The position numbers and the translations under genes were made by a program. Shown piece by piece: positions 15,164 to 24,596 of a DNA stretch of 64,000 bases; the first letter of the stretch is position 1, and every line of letters starts with the position of its first letter. The DNA comes from CAZHGD01 sp964531735 (lineage in GTDB: Bacteria; Armatimonadota; UBA10988). The stretch covers positions 71,958-135,957 of the forward strand of contig CAZHGD010000003.1 in the NCBI GenBank assembly GCA_964531735.1, read 5' to 3'. The notes under the pieces are model-generated. The model was given only the letters and a program-made list of their open reading frames with translations, had not been told where the DNA came from and did not search any database.

Positions 15164-16951
15164 GTGGCCACTACCAAACGCAACCTGGGTCAGATCCTGG
15201 TCGACAAAGGCGTGATCTCCGCCAGTGCCCTGCAGACGGCGATGGACGCCATGAAGCAGTCGCCGGGCCTGCGTCTGGAGCAGGTGCTGGTCGACATGAA
15301 CCTGGCCAGCGAAGACGCCGTGCTCGACGCCAAGGCCGAGACCCTCGGTGTCCAACGGGTCAAGCTGCGCCAAATCGCCATCGACGGCAACGCGATCAAG
15401 GCGGTGCCCTTCGACCTCATGCAGCGGCACACCATTCTGCCGTTTGCGCGCGAGGGCAGCACCATCGTGGTGGCCATGTCGGACCCCACCAACATCATGG
15501 CCATCGACGACCTGCGCATGCGCGGCATTCAGGCCCGTGGTGTGTTGGCTTCGCGTGGCGAGATTGAAGCGGCGCTGACGCAGCTCGGCGCCACGGCGGC
15601 CAGCCGGCCGGTGGAGACGGCGGCCCAAGAGCAGGCGGCGGCCGAGGCGTTCGGCGGCGACGAGATGATGTCGGACGACGACTTCATGCAAGGCGCGCTG
15701 CAGGACCTGGACTCGGGCCGCGGCGACGAGGTCGAGCTCGACGAGAACGAGATCGACAACGTCCAGGCCATGGTCGAGGCCGCACCGATCATCCGCATCG
15801 CCAACACGGTCATCAAGAAGTCGATTGAGGATGGTGCCTCGGACATCCACATCGAGCCGCAGCGGCGCAACGTGCGCATCCGCTACCGCGTGGACGGCGT
15901 GCTCCACGAGATGATGACCATCCCGAAGTACGTCCACCCGCCGCTCCTCTCGCGCGTGAAGATCATGGCCGAGATGGACATCGGCGAGCGGCGCAAGGCC
16001 CAGGACGGCCGCATTCCGCTGCGGCACGGCGGCAAGGACTACGACCTGCGCGTCAGCGTCATCCCGACCGTGCACGGCGAAAAGGCGGTCATGCGTATCC
16101 TGGACAAGAGCTCGGTGTTGCTCGGTCTGGGCAAGCTTGGCATGTTCCCGGACACGCAGGCGCTGCTCGAGGACGTCATCCAGCAGCCGTACGGCATCTT
16201 CCTGAGCTGTGGCCCGACCGGGTCGGGCAAGACCACCACGCAGTACTCCGTGCTGAACAAGCTGAACAGCATGGAGCGGAACATCATCACCATCGAGGAC
16301 CCGGTCGAGTACCAGTTGCCGGGCATCTCGCAGGTGGCGGTGAACCGCAAGGCCGGCGTCGACTTCGGCACGGCGCTGCGCGCCTTCCTGCGCCAGGACC
16401 CGGACATCATCATGGTCGGCGAAATCCGCGACCTCGAGACCGCCGAAATCGCGGTCGAAGCGTCGCTGACCGGCCACTTGGTGCTGAGTACCATCCACAC
16501 CAACGACGCGCCGTCGTCGGTGACCCGTCTGACCGACATGGGGGTGGAGCCGTTCCTCATCGCCGCTTCGCTGATCGGCGCCATGGCCCAGCGCCTGGTG
16601 CGCAAGATCTGCAGCGAGTGCAAGGTGGCCTACAACCCGCCGATGGAGGCCTTGGCGCGCTTCAACTTCCGCGCCGAGCCGGGCAAGCCGGTGACCTTCT
16701 TCCGCGGCCAGGGCTGCACCACGTGCCGCGAGACCGGGTACAAGGGCCGCGTCGGCATCTACGAGCTGCTGACGGTGAACTCGGAGCTGAACGAGCTGAT
16801 CGTCAAGCACGCTTCGGTGCAGGAGCTGAAGGAAGCGGCCCGCGCGGCCGACATGCGCACCTTGCAGGAAGACGGCCTGAAGAAGGTGGTCGAGGGCATG
16901 ACCACCATCGAAGAGGTCATGCGCGTGGTGCAGTCGCTCGGCGTCGACTAG
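15164..16951 (+). CDS. pilB: Type IV pilus extension ATPase PilB
   Basis: A 595-residue hexameric secretion ATPase that powers pilus assembly at the inner membrane. The N-terminal T2SSE/MshEN-type domain (about 1-150) is followed by an acidic linker and the ATPase domain. Visible motifs are Walker A GPTGSGKTTT, the Asp box, Walker B IIMVGEIRDLETAEIA and the His box LSTIHTNDA. A four-Cys zinc site is formed by CSEC and CTTC. I chose the GTG at 15164 because GAGG lies eight bases before it and the protein then begins ATTKRNLGQILVDKGVI as PilB proteins do. It leads a run with pilT, pilC and pilD. Confidence 0.95.
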   Translation: MATTKRNLGQILVDKGVISASALQTAMDAMKQSPGLRLEQVLVDMNLASEDAVLDAKAETLGVQRVKLRQIAIDGNAIKAVPFDLMQRHTILPFAREGSTIVVAMSDPTNIMAIDDLRMRGIQARGVLASRGEIEAALTQLGATAASRPVETAAQEQAAAEAFGGDEMMSDDDFMQGALQDLDSGRGDEVELDENEIDNVQAMVEAAPIIRIANTVIKKSIEDGASDIHIEPQRRNVRIRYRVDGVLHEMMTIPKYVHPPLLSRVKIMAEMDIGERRKAQDGRIPLRHGGKDYDLRVSVIPTVHGEKAVMRILDKSSVLLGLGKLGMFPDTQALLEDVIQQPYGIFLSCGPTGSGKTTTQYSVLNKLNSMERNIITIEDPVEYQLPGISQVAVNRKAGVDFGTALRAFLRQDPDIIMVGEIRDLETAEIAVEASLTGHLVLSTIHTNDAPSSVTRLTDMGVEPFLIAASLIGAMAQRLVRKICSECKVAYNPPMEALARFNFRAEPGKPVTFFRGQGCTTCRETGYKGRVGIYELLTVNSELNELIVKHASVQELKEAARAADMRTLQEDGLKKVVEGMTTIEEVMRVVQSLGVD

Positions 16952-17035
16952 TCGGCGAGCGTTTGAGTCCGGGCCGCGCCGGGAAACACCCCAGCGAGCG
17001 GCCTGCTGGCAGCGGCCAGACAGGTAGGGAGAGCG

Positions 17036-18187
17036 ATGTCGAACGAAGCTGCAGGCAAGAAGCAGGCCATGCCCATCGAGGACGTCCATATCGACGACCT
17101 CTGTCGGCAAGTGGTGGATCGGGGCGCTTCCGACCTGCACATTGCCGTCGGCCTGCCGCCGATCCTGCGCATCGACGGCGAGTTGGTGCCGCTGCCCTAC
17201 ACCAAGTTCTCGCCACCGGTCAGCCAGCGGATGATGTACGACATCCTGAGCGATGAGCAGGTGCAGAAGTTCGAGAACGACTGGGAGCTGGACTTCTCGT
17301 ACTCGATGCAGCGGCTGGCCCGCTTCCGCGTCAACGTGTACCGCGACCGCGGCAACGTGGCCGGTGCCTTCCGGCAGATCCCGACGCGCATCCCGACGCT
17401 CGAGGAGCTGAACCAGCCGCCGATCCTGCGCGACCTGACCGAGAAGCCGCGCGGGCTGGTACTGGTGACCGGGCCGACCGGTTCGGGCAAGTCGACCACG
17501 CTGGCGGCCATGGTCAACCACATCAACCGCAACCGTGGCGTACACATCCTGACCATCGAGGACCCGATCGAGTTCATGCACAGCCACCACAAGTCGGTGG
17601 TCAACCAGCGCGAGGTGGGCGCGGACACGCGCAGTTTTGCGCGCGCGCTGAAGTCGGCTCTGCGCGAAGATCCGGACGTGATTCTGGTGGGTGAGATGCG
17701 CGACCTGGAGACCACCTCCATCGCCATCACCACGGCCGAGACGGGCCACTTGGTGTTCGCCACGTTGCACACGAACACCGCGGCGGAGACCATCGACCGC
17801 ATGATCGACCAGTTCCCCGCCGACCAGCAGGAGCAGATCCGCGTGCAGTTGGCCAACAACCTGGTGGCGGTAGTGTCGCAGCAACTGCTGCCACGCGCCG
17901 GGCAACCGGGTCGCGTCTGCGCGCAGGAGATCATGCTGGCCAACGCCGCCATCCGGAACCTGATCCGCGAGGCCAAGGCGCACCAGATGACCACGGTCAT
18001 GCAGACCAACGTCAGCAGCGGCATGCAGACGATGGACCAGGCGCTGCGCGACCTGTACCACCGCGGCCTGGTGACCCTTGAGGAAGCGATGAAGAAGGCC
18101 GTCAGCCCGGACGAGCTGAAGAAGATGATCTTCGGCTCCGAGGGCGAAGAAGGCGCCGCCCAGGGCGGCGCGCGTCAACGACGGTAG
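17036..18187 (+). CDS. pilT: Type IV pilus retraction ATPase PilT
   Basis: A 383-residue hexameric ATPase that drives pilus retraction and so twitching motility. It has Walker A GPTGSGKSTT (about residue 147), the Asp box around HILTIEDPIEFMH, Walker B ILVGEMRDLETTSIA, the His box FATLHTNTA and the PilT-specific C-terminal signature AIRNLIREAK. The C-terminal tail is Gly/Ala-rich. A GGGAGAG ribosome site precedes the ATG. It lies 84 bases after pilB and 86 before pilC on the same strand. Confidence 0.96.
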   Translation: MSNEAAGKKQAMPIEDVHIDDLCRQVVDRGASDLHIAVGLPPILRIDGELVPLPYTKFSPPVSQRMMYDILSDEQVQKFENDWELDFSYSMQRLARFRVNVYRDRGNVAGAFRQIPTRIPTLEELNQPPILRDLTEKPRGLVLVTGPTGSGKSTTLAAMVNHINRNRGVHILTIEDPIEFMHSHHKSVVNQREVGADTRSFARALKSALREDPDVILVGEMRDLETTSIAITTAETGHLVFATLHTNTAAETIDRMIDQFPADQQEQIRVQLANNLVAVVSQQLLPRAGQPGRVCAQEIMLANAAIRNLIREAKAHQMTTVMQTNVSSGMQTMDQALRDLYHRGLVTLEEAMKKAVSPDELKKMIFGSEGEEGAAQGGARQRR

Positions 18188-18273
18188 CGGCGCAAAGAGC
18201 CATCGCCGCCGCGGCGCGGTGATGGCCAGACGGGTCACGCCCGCTGCGGCGGGCGTCACCCGGGGAGCAGACG

Positions 18274-19530
18274 ATGCCGACCTTCAGCTATGTGGCTCGG
18301 ACGCAGACCGGCGAGATCAAGCGCGGCCAGACCGAGGCCGAGGACGAGGGCGTGCTGCGCCAACGCCTGCAGGCTCAAGGCTATGCGCCGACGGAGGTGA
18401 AGCGCGTCGGCAAGGCGACCAAGGCGGCCGCGGGTGGCCAGACCCAAGAGAAGAAGAAGTTCAAGATCAGCTTCGGCCGGGTCAAGGCCAAAGACCTGTC
18501 CATCTTCTGCCGCCAGTTCTCGACCATGATGAACGCCGGCGTGTCGTTGATCCGGTGTCTGACGGTGCTGGAGCAGCAGACCAACAGCTACAAGCTGAAG
18601 GAGATCATCCGCGACCTGCAGGGCCAGGTGGAAGCCGGCGAAAGCCTGTCCAAGTCGCTCCGCCGCCACCCGAAGGCGTTCAACAACCTGTTCGTCGGTC
18701 TGGTGCAGGCCGGTGAGGTCGGCGGTGTGCTCGACGAGACCCTCGACCGCCTGGCCGGCTTCCTGGAGCGCGACCAGGAGCTGCGCCGCAAGATCAAGTC
18801 GGCCATGAGCTACCCGACCATGGTCATGATCGCCGCCGTCGGCATCGTGCTCTTCCTGGTGACGTTCATCCTGCCGAAGTTCATCCAGTTGTTCCATGAC
18901 CTCGGCGTGAAGGACTTCCCGGCGCCGACCGCGTTCCTGATCGCGGTGTCCGACTTCTGCGTCAACTGGATCCTCAAGAAGTTCTACATCACCTGGCCGG
19001 TGATCTTCGGGTTCATCACGCTGTTCAAGAAGTGGAAGACGACTCGGTCGGGCAAACGCATCTGGGACTGGATCCGGCTCAAGGTGCCGGTCTTCGGCTC
19101 GTTGAGCCACAAGGTCTCGGTCGGCCGGTTCTCGCGCACGCTGGCCACGCTGCTCGGCTCGGGCGTGCCGGTGCTGAGCGCGCTGGAGACCACCGCCGGC
19201 ACCGTCGACAACGAGATCATTTCCAGCGCCATCCTGGATGCCCGCACGGCCATCCGTGAAGGTGAAGAGATCGCCAAGCCGTTGCAGGCTTCGGGCCAGT
19301 TCCCGCCGATGGTGGTGCAGATGGTCAGCATCGGCGAGGAGACCGGCGCTCTCGACCAGATGCTGGGCAAGGTGGCCGACTTCTACGAAGGCGAAGTCGA
19401 GGCCATGCTGGAGACCCTGACCTCGGCGCTCGAGCCGCTGCTGATCGTGTTCCTGGGCTTCGTGGTCGGGTTCATCGTCATCGCGATGTTCCTGCCGCTG
19501 GTGGCCATCATCGACTCGCTGTCGCAGTAG
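18274..19530 (+). CDS. pilC: Type IV pilus inner-membrane platform protein PilC
   Basis: A 418-residue polytopic protein that couples the PilB and PilT motors to pilin polymerisation. It starts PTFSYVARTQTGEIKRG, the usual PilC beginning, and carries two copies of the T2SSF domain (about 75-200 and 280-405). Three membrane helices are visible: around 183-205, around 230-250, and the very hydrophobic C-terminal one near 388-412. A GGGAG site lies upstream of the ATG. pilD starts six bases after its stop. Confidence 0.95.
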   Translation: MPTFSYVARTQTGEIKRGQTEAEDEGVLRQRLQAQGYAPTEVKRVGKATKAAAGGQTQEKKKFKISFGRVKAKDLSIFCRQFSTMMNAGVSLIRCLTVLEQQTNSYKLKEIIRDLQGQVEAGESLSKSLRRHPKAFNNLFVGLVQAGEVGGVLDETLDRLAGFLERDQELRRKIKSAMSYPTMVMIAAVGIVLFLVTFILPKFIQLFHDLGVKDFPAPTAFLIAVSDFCVNWILKKFYITWPVIFGFITLFKKWKTTRSGKRIWDWIRLKVPVFGSLSHKVSVGRFSRTLATLLGSGVPVLSALETTAGTVDNEIISSAILDARTAIREGEEIAKPLQASGQFPPMVVQMVSIGEETGALDQMLGKVADFYEGEVEAMLETLTSALEPLLIVFLGFVVGFIVIAMFLPLVAIIDSLSQ

Positions 19531-19536
19531 CACCGT

Positions 19537-20379
19537 ATGGACGATCCGGTGCGGCTGGTGTGGATCGTCAGCGCGGTGCTGATGGGTCTGTGCGTGGGCA
19601 GCTTCGTCAACGTGCTCATCTTCCGGCTGCCCCGCGGCCGGTCGGTGATCCGGCCGCGTAGCCACTGCTTCTGCTGCGGCACCGAACTGGGTCTGTGGGA
19701 CTTGGTGCCGGTGTTCAGCTACCTGTTTGCCCGCCGCTGCTGCCGCTACTGCGGCGCGGCGCTGTCCAGCCAGTACACCTGGGTCGAGTCGCTCTGCGGC
19801 CTCCTGTTCGGCGTCATGGCCGCCCTTTGGTCGCCCGGGCTGACCACCGTGCTCTACCTGGCGGCCGGCGCGATGCTGCTGGCGGCGTTCGTGACCGACC
19901 TGAAGCACAAGATCATCCCGACCGAGCTGAACACGATCGTGTTCGTGTTGGGCCTGCTGGGCAGTTGCGCGGCCTGGGGCCTGCAGCGCGCGGGCGGGCC
20001 ACCGGCGGCCGACTGGCTCGGTTCGGCCTGGCTGCCGACGCCGGCGCAGTCGCTGGCCGGGGCCGTGCTGGGCTATGCGGTGTTCGAGAGCATCGTCCGC
20101 AGCGGCCGGCGCCTCTTCGGGCAGGAGGCCATGGGTGGCGGCGACGTGCTGCTGGCCGCGGCAGTGGGCACGTTCCTCGGGCCCTGGCGGCGGTTCGGGG
20201 CGTTCTTCATCATCGGGATCATGTCCGGGGCCATTGTTGGCGTGGCGCTCATGGCCACGGGGCGGCTGTCGCGGCGCGAGCCGATTCCGTTCGGCCCGTT
20301 CCTCATCGCCGGCGCCCTGACCGTGTGGCTCTGTCCGCAGGTGGCCGACTGGATCGCGCGGATGTACGGCTTCGAGTGA
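19537..20379 (+). CDS. pilD: Prepilin peptidase / N-methyltransferase PilD
   Basis: A 280-residue membrane aspartyl protease that removes the leader of type IV prepilins and methylates the new N-terminus. The N-terminal methylase half contains GSFVNVLIFRLP and the four-Cys site (CFCCG and CCRYCG). The protease half has the catalytic Asp pair in FVTDLKHKIIP and MGGGDVLLAAAVG. About seven or eight membrane helices are apparent. A likely substrate in this window is the pseudopilin at 27277-28059. Confidence 0.95.
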   Translation: MDDPVRLVWIVSAVLMGLCVGSFVNVLIFRLPRGRSVIRPRSHCFCCGTELGLWDLVPVFSYLFARRCCRYCGAALSSQYTWVESLCGLLFGVMAALWSPGLTTVLYLAAGAMLLAAFVTDLKHKIIPTELNTIVFVLGLLGSCAAWGLQRAGGPPAADWLGSAWLPTPAQSLAGAVLGYAVFESIVRSGRRLFGQEAMGGGDVLLAAAVGTFLGPWRRFGAFFIIGIMSGAIVGVALMATGRLSRREPIPFGPFLIAGALTVWLCPQVADWIARMYGFE

Positions 20380-20437
20380 GCGGGCCGCGGAAGGACTTGC
20401 CACCGGTGGCCCGAACTCCAGGCGCGGGAGAGCTGGC

Positions 20438-21442
20438 ATGGGTTGCAGCCGGGTCGCCGAGGCGGTTGACCGCTATCTCGTGGCCGCCCAGCGCGGCAGT
20501 CGCTGGCTGGTGACGCAACAGCAGGCGGACGGCTCCATGGGGCCACCCGACCTGCGCGCGGACGTCTTCCACAAGGCTGGTTATGCACTGGCCGCCGCCG
20601 GCCGCATCGACGCGGCGCACCGTCTGCTCGACTGGGTCAAGGCCCACGCCACCACCGCGGGCGGTGGCTTGCTGCTCAACGATCCGGGGCTGGCGCTCTA
20701 CAAGGTGAGCTGGACCTGCCAGAGCGCGCACCGCCTGGCGCGCTTCGACCTGTCCTGGCCCATCATGAGCTACCTCACCACGCTCCAGGCGCCGTGTGGC
20801 GGGTTCTTCCAGAACGCCGACGAGAACCGCTACGTCGAGCCAGTGTGTACCGCCTGGTGCGGCGTCACCGCGCTCTACCACGGCCGGCTGTCGGTGGCCG
20901 AACGCGCCGCGATGTGCCTGGCCTCCATGCTGGCCCAACAGCGCGAGCCGCGCCGCTTCTACTACCGCCTGACGCCCGACGGCAAACTGCTGACCCGCGG
21001 CGAGTTGGCGGCCTGCTGCGACGGCGCCCAGTTGCGCCAAGCCTACTACTGCCCCGGCATTGCCATGCTGTTCATGGCGCGGCTCTACCTGGCCACCGGG
21101 CAGTCGGCCTATCTCGACACGGCCCTCGGCCTGTTCGAGGCGACGCTGCGGCTGGCCGGCGACGCCTACGAGTACGTCACCGCGGCCAAGGGCGGTGTCG
21201 CCACGGCCATCCTGTACCGGCTCACCGGCGACGAGCGCCTGCTCAAGGCGGCGCTGTCGTTGGGTGACTACCTGGTGCGCGAACAGACCGCCGAGGGCTG
21301 GTGGGCCAACCCGTATGATGACGGCCTGGTGGTCCGGCTGGACCACACGGCCGAGTTCATCGTCTTCCTGTCGGAGATCGCCGGCAATCTCGCCGGCGCC
21401 GCCAACGGAGCCGCCGATGAAGGGCGTGGTCTTCCTGGGTGA
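20438..21442 (+). CDS. Predicted alpha/alpha-toroid protein of unknown function
   Basis: A 334-residue protein with repeated helical hairpins of the kind seen in (alpha/alpha)6 toroids, such as glycan-active enzymes and prenyl-chain cyclases. Repeats begin at WLVTQQQADGSM, LLLNDPGLALYKVSWTCQSAH, LYHGRLSVAERAAMCLASML, GIAMLFMARLYLATG and ATAILYRLTGDERLL. It is unusually rich in Cys. No DxDD motif or signal peptide is seen. GGAGAG lies seven bases before the ATG. The last 26 bases overlap the start of the dehydrogenase gene, so the two are coupled and may serve one sugar pathway. I do not recognise a specific family. Confidence 0.65.
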   Translation: MGCSRVAEAVDRYLVAAQRGSRWLVTQQQADGSMGPPDLRADVFHKAGYALAAAGRIDAAHRLLDWVKAHATTAGGGLLLNDPGLALYKVSWTCQSAHRLARFDLSWPIMSYLTTLQAPCGGFFQNADENRYVEPVCTAWCGVTALYHGRLSVAERAAMCLASMLAQQREPRRFYYRLTPDGKLLTRGELAACCDGAQLRQAYYCPGIAMLFMARLYLATGQSAYLDTALGLFEATLRLAGDAYEYVTAAKGGVATAILYRLTGDERLLKAALSLGDYLVREQTAEGWWANPYDDGLVVRLDHTAEFIVFLSEIAGNLAGAANGAADEGRGLPG

Positions 21443-22445
21443 TCGCCGCTTGACGGTGGCCGAACGACCGGTCGCCGAGCCGGGTGCCGGCGAAGTGCGG
21501 GTCAAGCTGCTGGCCTCCGGCATCTGCGGGTCCGACCTGGCGGTCTACCGCGCCGCCCAGGTGCCGGGCCAGGTGGCCGGCCACGAGCCGAGTGGCGTGG
21601 TCGAGGCGCTGGGTCCGGGCGTGCAGCGGTTGGCCGTGGGCACCCGTGTGACCGTGCACCACCACCTCGGCTGCGGCGTCTGCCCGTTGTGCGCGCGCGG
21701 TGAGACCGTGGCCTGCGCGCAGGACCGCGTCGTCGGTTGCGCCGTGCCCGGCTCGTTCGCCGAGAGCCTGGTGGTGCCCGAGCGGAACTGCGTGCCGCTG
21801 CCCGACGGCGTCAGCGCTGTCGACGGCGCGTTCATGGCCTGTGTCGGCGGCACGGCCTTCGCCGCGCTGCGGCGGCTGCAGGTGGCGCCGCACGACACGT
21901 TGGCCGTGTTCGGCCTTGGCCCCGTCGGCCTGAGTTGCGTCATTCTCGGCGCGGCCATGGGCTTGCGCGTCATCGGCCTGGATGTGCAGCCGCACCGCCT
22001 GGAGCTGGCCCGGGCCTGCGGCGCCGAGGCGGTGGTCCACGGGGCCGACGAGGACGTGCCGGCGGCGATGCGGGCGTTCGGCCGGATCCTCGGCGCCGAG
22101 CACCTCAGCGGCGTCGACTACCTCATCGAGACCTCGGGTAGCGCGCCGGCGCGGCGCGCGATCCTGCCGAGCCTGCGCCGCGAGGGCCGCGCCGCCATCG
22201 TCGGCGTCGGCAGCAACGAAGAGGTGATCTGCCCCAGCGCCATCCACGCCAAGGCGGCCACGCTGATCGGGTCGGTCGTCTTTCCGCTGGGCTGGCTGTG
22301 GGACCTGGCCGCCTTCCTGGCCGCCAGCCGGACCAGCTTCGAGCCGGCGGTGACCCACCGCTATGGCCTCGACGACGCCGAGCAAGCGCTCCGCACAGCC
22401 GACGAGGCCACCGGCGGCAAGGTCATCTTCCAGCCCCACGGGTAG
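21417..22445 (+). CDS. Zinc-dependent alcohol/polyol dehydrogenase (MDR family)
   Basis: A 342-residue medium-chain dehydrogenase of the threonine/sorbitol dehydrogenase type. The catalytic zinc site is indicated by SGICGSD and GHEPSG, and the structural zinc loop by CGVCPLCARGETVAC with four Cys. The NAD-binding fold begins LAVFGLGPVGLSCV, and an acidic residue after the second beta strand (VIGLDVQ) suggests NAD rather than NADP. GGAG sits seven bases before the ATG, inside the preceding gene. The substrate is probably a sugar alcohol or threonine-like compound, but this is not fixed by the sequence. Confidence 0.9.
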   Translation: MKGVVFLGDRRLTVAERPVAEPGAGEVRVKLLASGICGSDLAVYRAAQVPGQVAGHEPSGVVEALGPGVQRLAVGTRVTVHHHLGCGVCPLCARGETVACAQDRVVGCAVPGSFAESLVVPERNCVPLPDGVSAVDGAFMACVGGTAFAALRRLQVAPHDTLAVFGLGPVGLSCVILGAAMGLRVIGLDVQPHRLELARACGAEAVVHGADEDVPAAMRAFGRILGAEHLSGVDYLIETSGSAPARRAILPSLRREGRAAIVGVGSNEEVICPSAIHAKAATLIGSVVFPLGWLWDLAAFLAASRTSFEPAVTHRYGLDDAEQALRTADEATGGKVIFQPHG

Positions 22446-22451
22446 CCGAGG

Positions 22452-23471
22452 CTACAGCTCGACCACCGCGCCGTCGTTGCGGCACGACTCCACCATGGCG
22501 CAGCACGCCCGCGCCAGCGCCAGACCATCCGCGGCCGTGACCAGCGGCGGGCGGTCCTCCAAGCAGCAGTCGACGAAGTGCCGTGTCGCCTCGGCGGTGA
22601 AGCCACAGGCCCGCCCGTGAACCGCGCCGGCAATCGGCGTGCTCATCTCGAACTGCTCGGCCCCGGCCATGGCCAGCTCGCTGCGGAAGCGGTCGATGTC
22701 GATGACGCCGTTCTCGCACAGGCAGTAGAAACGGCTGTCCACCAGGCTGGGATAGCCCGCCGGCAAGATCCAGTTGGCCTCCAGCGACATCACCGCGCCG
22801 CCGTCGAACTCGACGGTGGCACAGAAGAAGTCGGGCGCCTCGTAGCCTTGCGCGGCCAGCACGCCGCGGCCCTCCACCGCGCGTACTCGCACGATCTCGC
22901 GGCCGACATACCAGCGGGCGATGTCGAGTCGATGGACGCCGATCCAGTGCGCCAGGTGGCTCTGCTGCAGCCAGCGCAGCCGCTCCATCGGCACCTCGCG
23001 GCGATTGGCCAGGCGGCCCCACAGGTAGCGCGGCGCACCGTACCGGCCGCTGTCGATCATCGCCTTGCCGGCGGCGAAGGTGGCCATCCAGCGGTTCGAC
23101 AGGTTCAGCATGAACTGCCCGCTGGCTGCCTGCGCCGCGGCCGCGATGGCCTCGGCATCGGCCACGGTGGTGGCCATCGGCTTCTCCAGCAGCAGGTGCT
23201 TGCCCGCGGCCAGCGCCGCGGTGGCGGGCGCGACGTGCAGGTGGTCGGGCACCACGATGACGACCGCGTCGACGTCGTCGCAGCCGACCAGCTCCTGGTA
23301 GTCGGTGAAGCAGTGCCGCACGCCGTACTGCTCCGCCCGCTGCCGCAGCAGGTCTTCGTTCAGGTCGCAGATGGCGGTCAACTCGGCGCGCGGGTCGGCG
23401 GCCAGCAGGTCGAGATGACTGCCGCCCTGCCAGCCGACGCCAATGACGCCAAACCGCAGCTTGTTGCTCAT
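22452..23471 (-). CDS. Gfo/Idh/MocA family oxidoreductase
   Basis: A 339-residue NAD(P)-dependent oxidoreductase. The Rossmann motif is FGVIGVGWQGGSH, the conserved motif LLLEKPMATT lies near residue 95, and the C-terminal domain carries HWIGVHRLDIARW with a likely catalytic His/Asp. The ATG at 23471 matches the usual family N-terminus (SNKLRFGVIGVG). It follows the aldo/keto reductase stop by four bases, so the two form an operon and probably act on the same class of sugar derivative. Confidence 0.9.
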   Translation of the reverse strand: MSNKLRFGVIGVGWQGGSHLDLLAADPRAELTAICDLNEDLLRQRAEQYGVRHCFTDYQELVGCDDVDAVVIVVPDHLHVAPATAALAAGKHLLLEKPMATTVADAEAIAAAAQAASGQFMLNLSNRWMATFAAGKAMIDSGRYGAPRYLWGRLANRREVPMERLRWLQQSHLAHWIGVHRLDIARWYVGREIVRVRAVEGRGVLAAQGYEAPDFFCATVEFDGGAVMSLEANWILPAGYPSLVDSRFYCLCENGVIDIDRFRSELAMAGAEQFEMSTPIAGAVHGRACGFTAEATRHFVDCCLEDRPPLVTAADGLALARACCAMVESCRNDGAVVEL

Positions 23472-23475
23472 GGTC

Positions 23476-24480
23476 TCACCGGTAGGTCGGCCGCAGCCGG
23501 GCAAACGTGTTGATGTCCCAGTAGTCGCTGACCGCCGAGCCCGGCGGCGCTATCTCGTCGACGCGCGCCAGCTCGTCGCCACTGAGGGTGTGCGTCAGGC
23601 CGTCGAGGGCCGAGGTCAGGTGCGCGAGCGTGCGGGCACCAAGGATGGGTGCGGTGATGCCCGGCTGCTGCTGGACCCAGGCCAGCGCGAACTGCGCCAG
23701 CGTCAGGCCGCGCGCTTCGGCCAGCGGTCGCAGGGCTTCGGCGCGCGCCACCGCGTCGTCGGTCAGCCGCTTGGCGCCCACGCCGCCCTTCTCGTTGCGG
23801 CTGCCTGTCGGCTGGTCACCCGCCGTGTGGTACTGCCCGCTGAGAATGCCGGTGCCGAGCGGCGCCCAGGGCACCAGGCCGACGCCATGCCGGCGCGCGC
23901 ACCAGACCAGCTCCTTCTCAATGGAGCGGTCGAGCAGGTTGTACGGCGGCTGCTCGGCCACGAAGCGTGCCCAGCCGTAGTGCGTGCTGGTCAGAATCGC
24001 CTCGGCCAGCAGACTCGGCACCCACTTGCTGGTGCCCAGGTAGAGCACCTTGCCCTGCCGCACCAGGTCGTCCAGGGCCTGGAGGATCTCGTCGACCGGC
24101 GTGCGCATGTCCATGAAGTGGACGTAGTACAGGTCGATGCGGTCGGTCTGCAGGCGGCGCAGGCTGGCTTCCACCTGGCTGCGGATGTGGTAGCGGCTCG
24201 AGCCACCGTCGTTCGGCCCGCTGCCGATGTCGCCGGTGAACTTGGTGGCGACGAACAACCGGTCACGCTTGCTGTCGCGCGCCATGGCGCGGCCGAGGAT
24301 CGCCTCGCTCTCGCCGCGCGTGTAGATGTTGGCGGTGTCGACGAAGTTCAGCCCGCGGTCCATCGCGCAGTCGAGAATCCGGTGCGCTTCAGCCTCGTCG
24401 GTGCTGTTGCCCCAGGTCATGGTGCCCAGACACAAGGACGACACCTTCACGCCGCTCCGACCCAGTTGGCGGTACTCCAT
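23476..24480 (-). CDS. Aldo/keto reductase
   Basis: A 334-residue NADPH-type TIM-barrel oxidoreductase of the YajO/Tas-like group. It starts MEYRQLGRSGVKVSSLCLGTM. The catalytic residues are visible as Asp and Tyr in FVDTANIYTRGESE, Lys in VATKF and His in YYVHFMD. GGGAG lies nine bases before the chosen ATG, which excludes a 38-residue upstream extension with no family similarity. It is first in a two-gene operon with a Gfo/Idh/MocA oxidoreductase and diverges from a HAD phosphatase. Confidence 0.93.
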   Translation of the reverse strand: MEYRQLGRSGVKVSSLCLGTMTWGNSTDEAEAHRILDCAMDRGLNFVDTANIYTRGESEAILGRAMARDSKRDRLFVATKFTGDIGSGPNDGGSSRYHIRSQVEASLRRLQTDRIDLYYVHFMDMRTPVDEILQALDDLVRQGKVLYLGTSKWVPSLLAEAILTSTHYGWARFVAEQPPYNLLDRSIEKELVWCARRHGVGLVPWAPLGTGILSGQYHTAGDQPTGSRNEKGGVGAKRLTDDAVARAEALRPLAEARGLTLAQFALAWVQQQPGITAPILGARTLAHLTSALDGLTHTLSGDELARVDEIAPPGSAVSDYWDINTFARLRPTYR

Positions 24481-24596
24481 GGTGGTGCTCCCTACCGCCG
24501 ATGGATAGGCCCCAGCGACGCCGAATCCTGCCCGCGACGCCCGCCGCACACGCGCCGTTAACACGCGGCGCCGACACTGTCCGGCAGGAGACAACG

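Noticed and set aside
20438..21442. Toroid protein as squalene-hopene cyclase completing the hpn pathway
   Set aside because: It lacks the DxDD catalytic motif and is half the usual length. QW-type repeats are not convincing.
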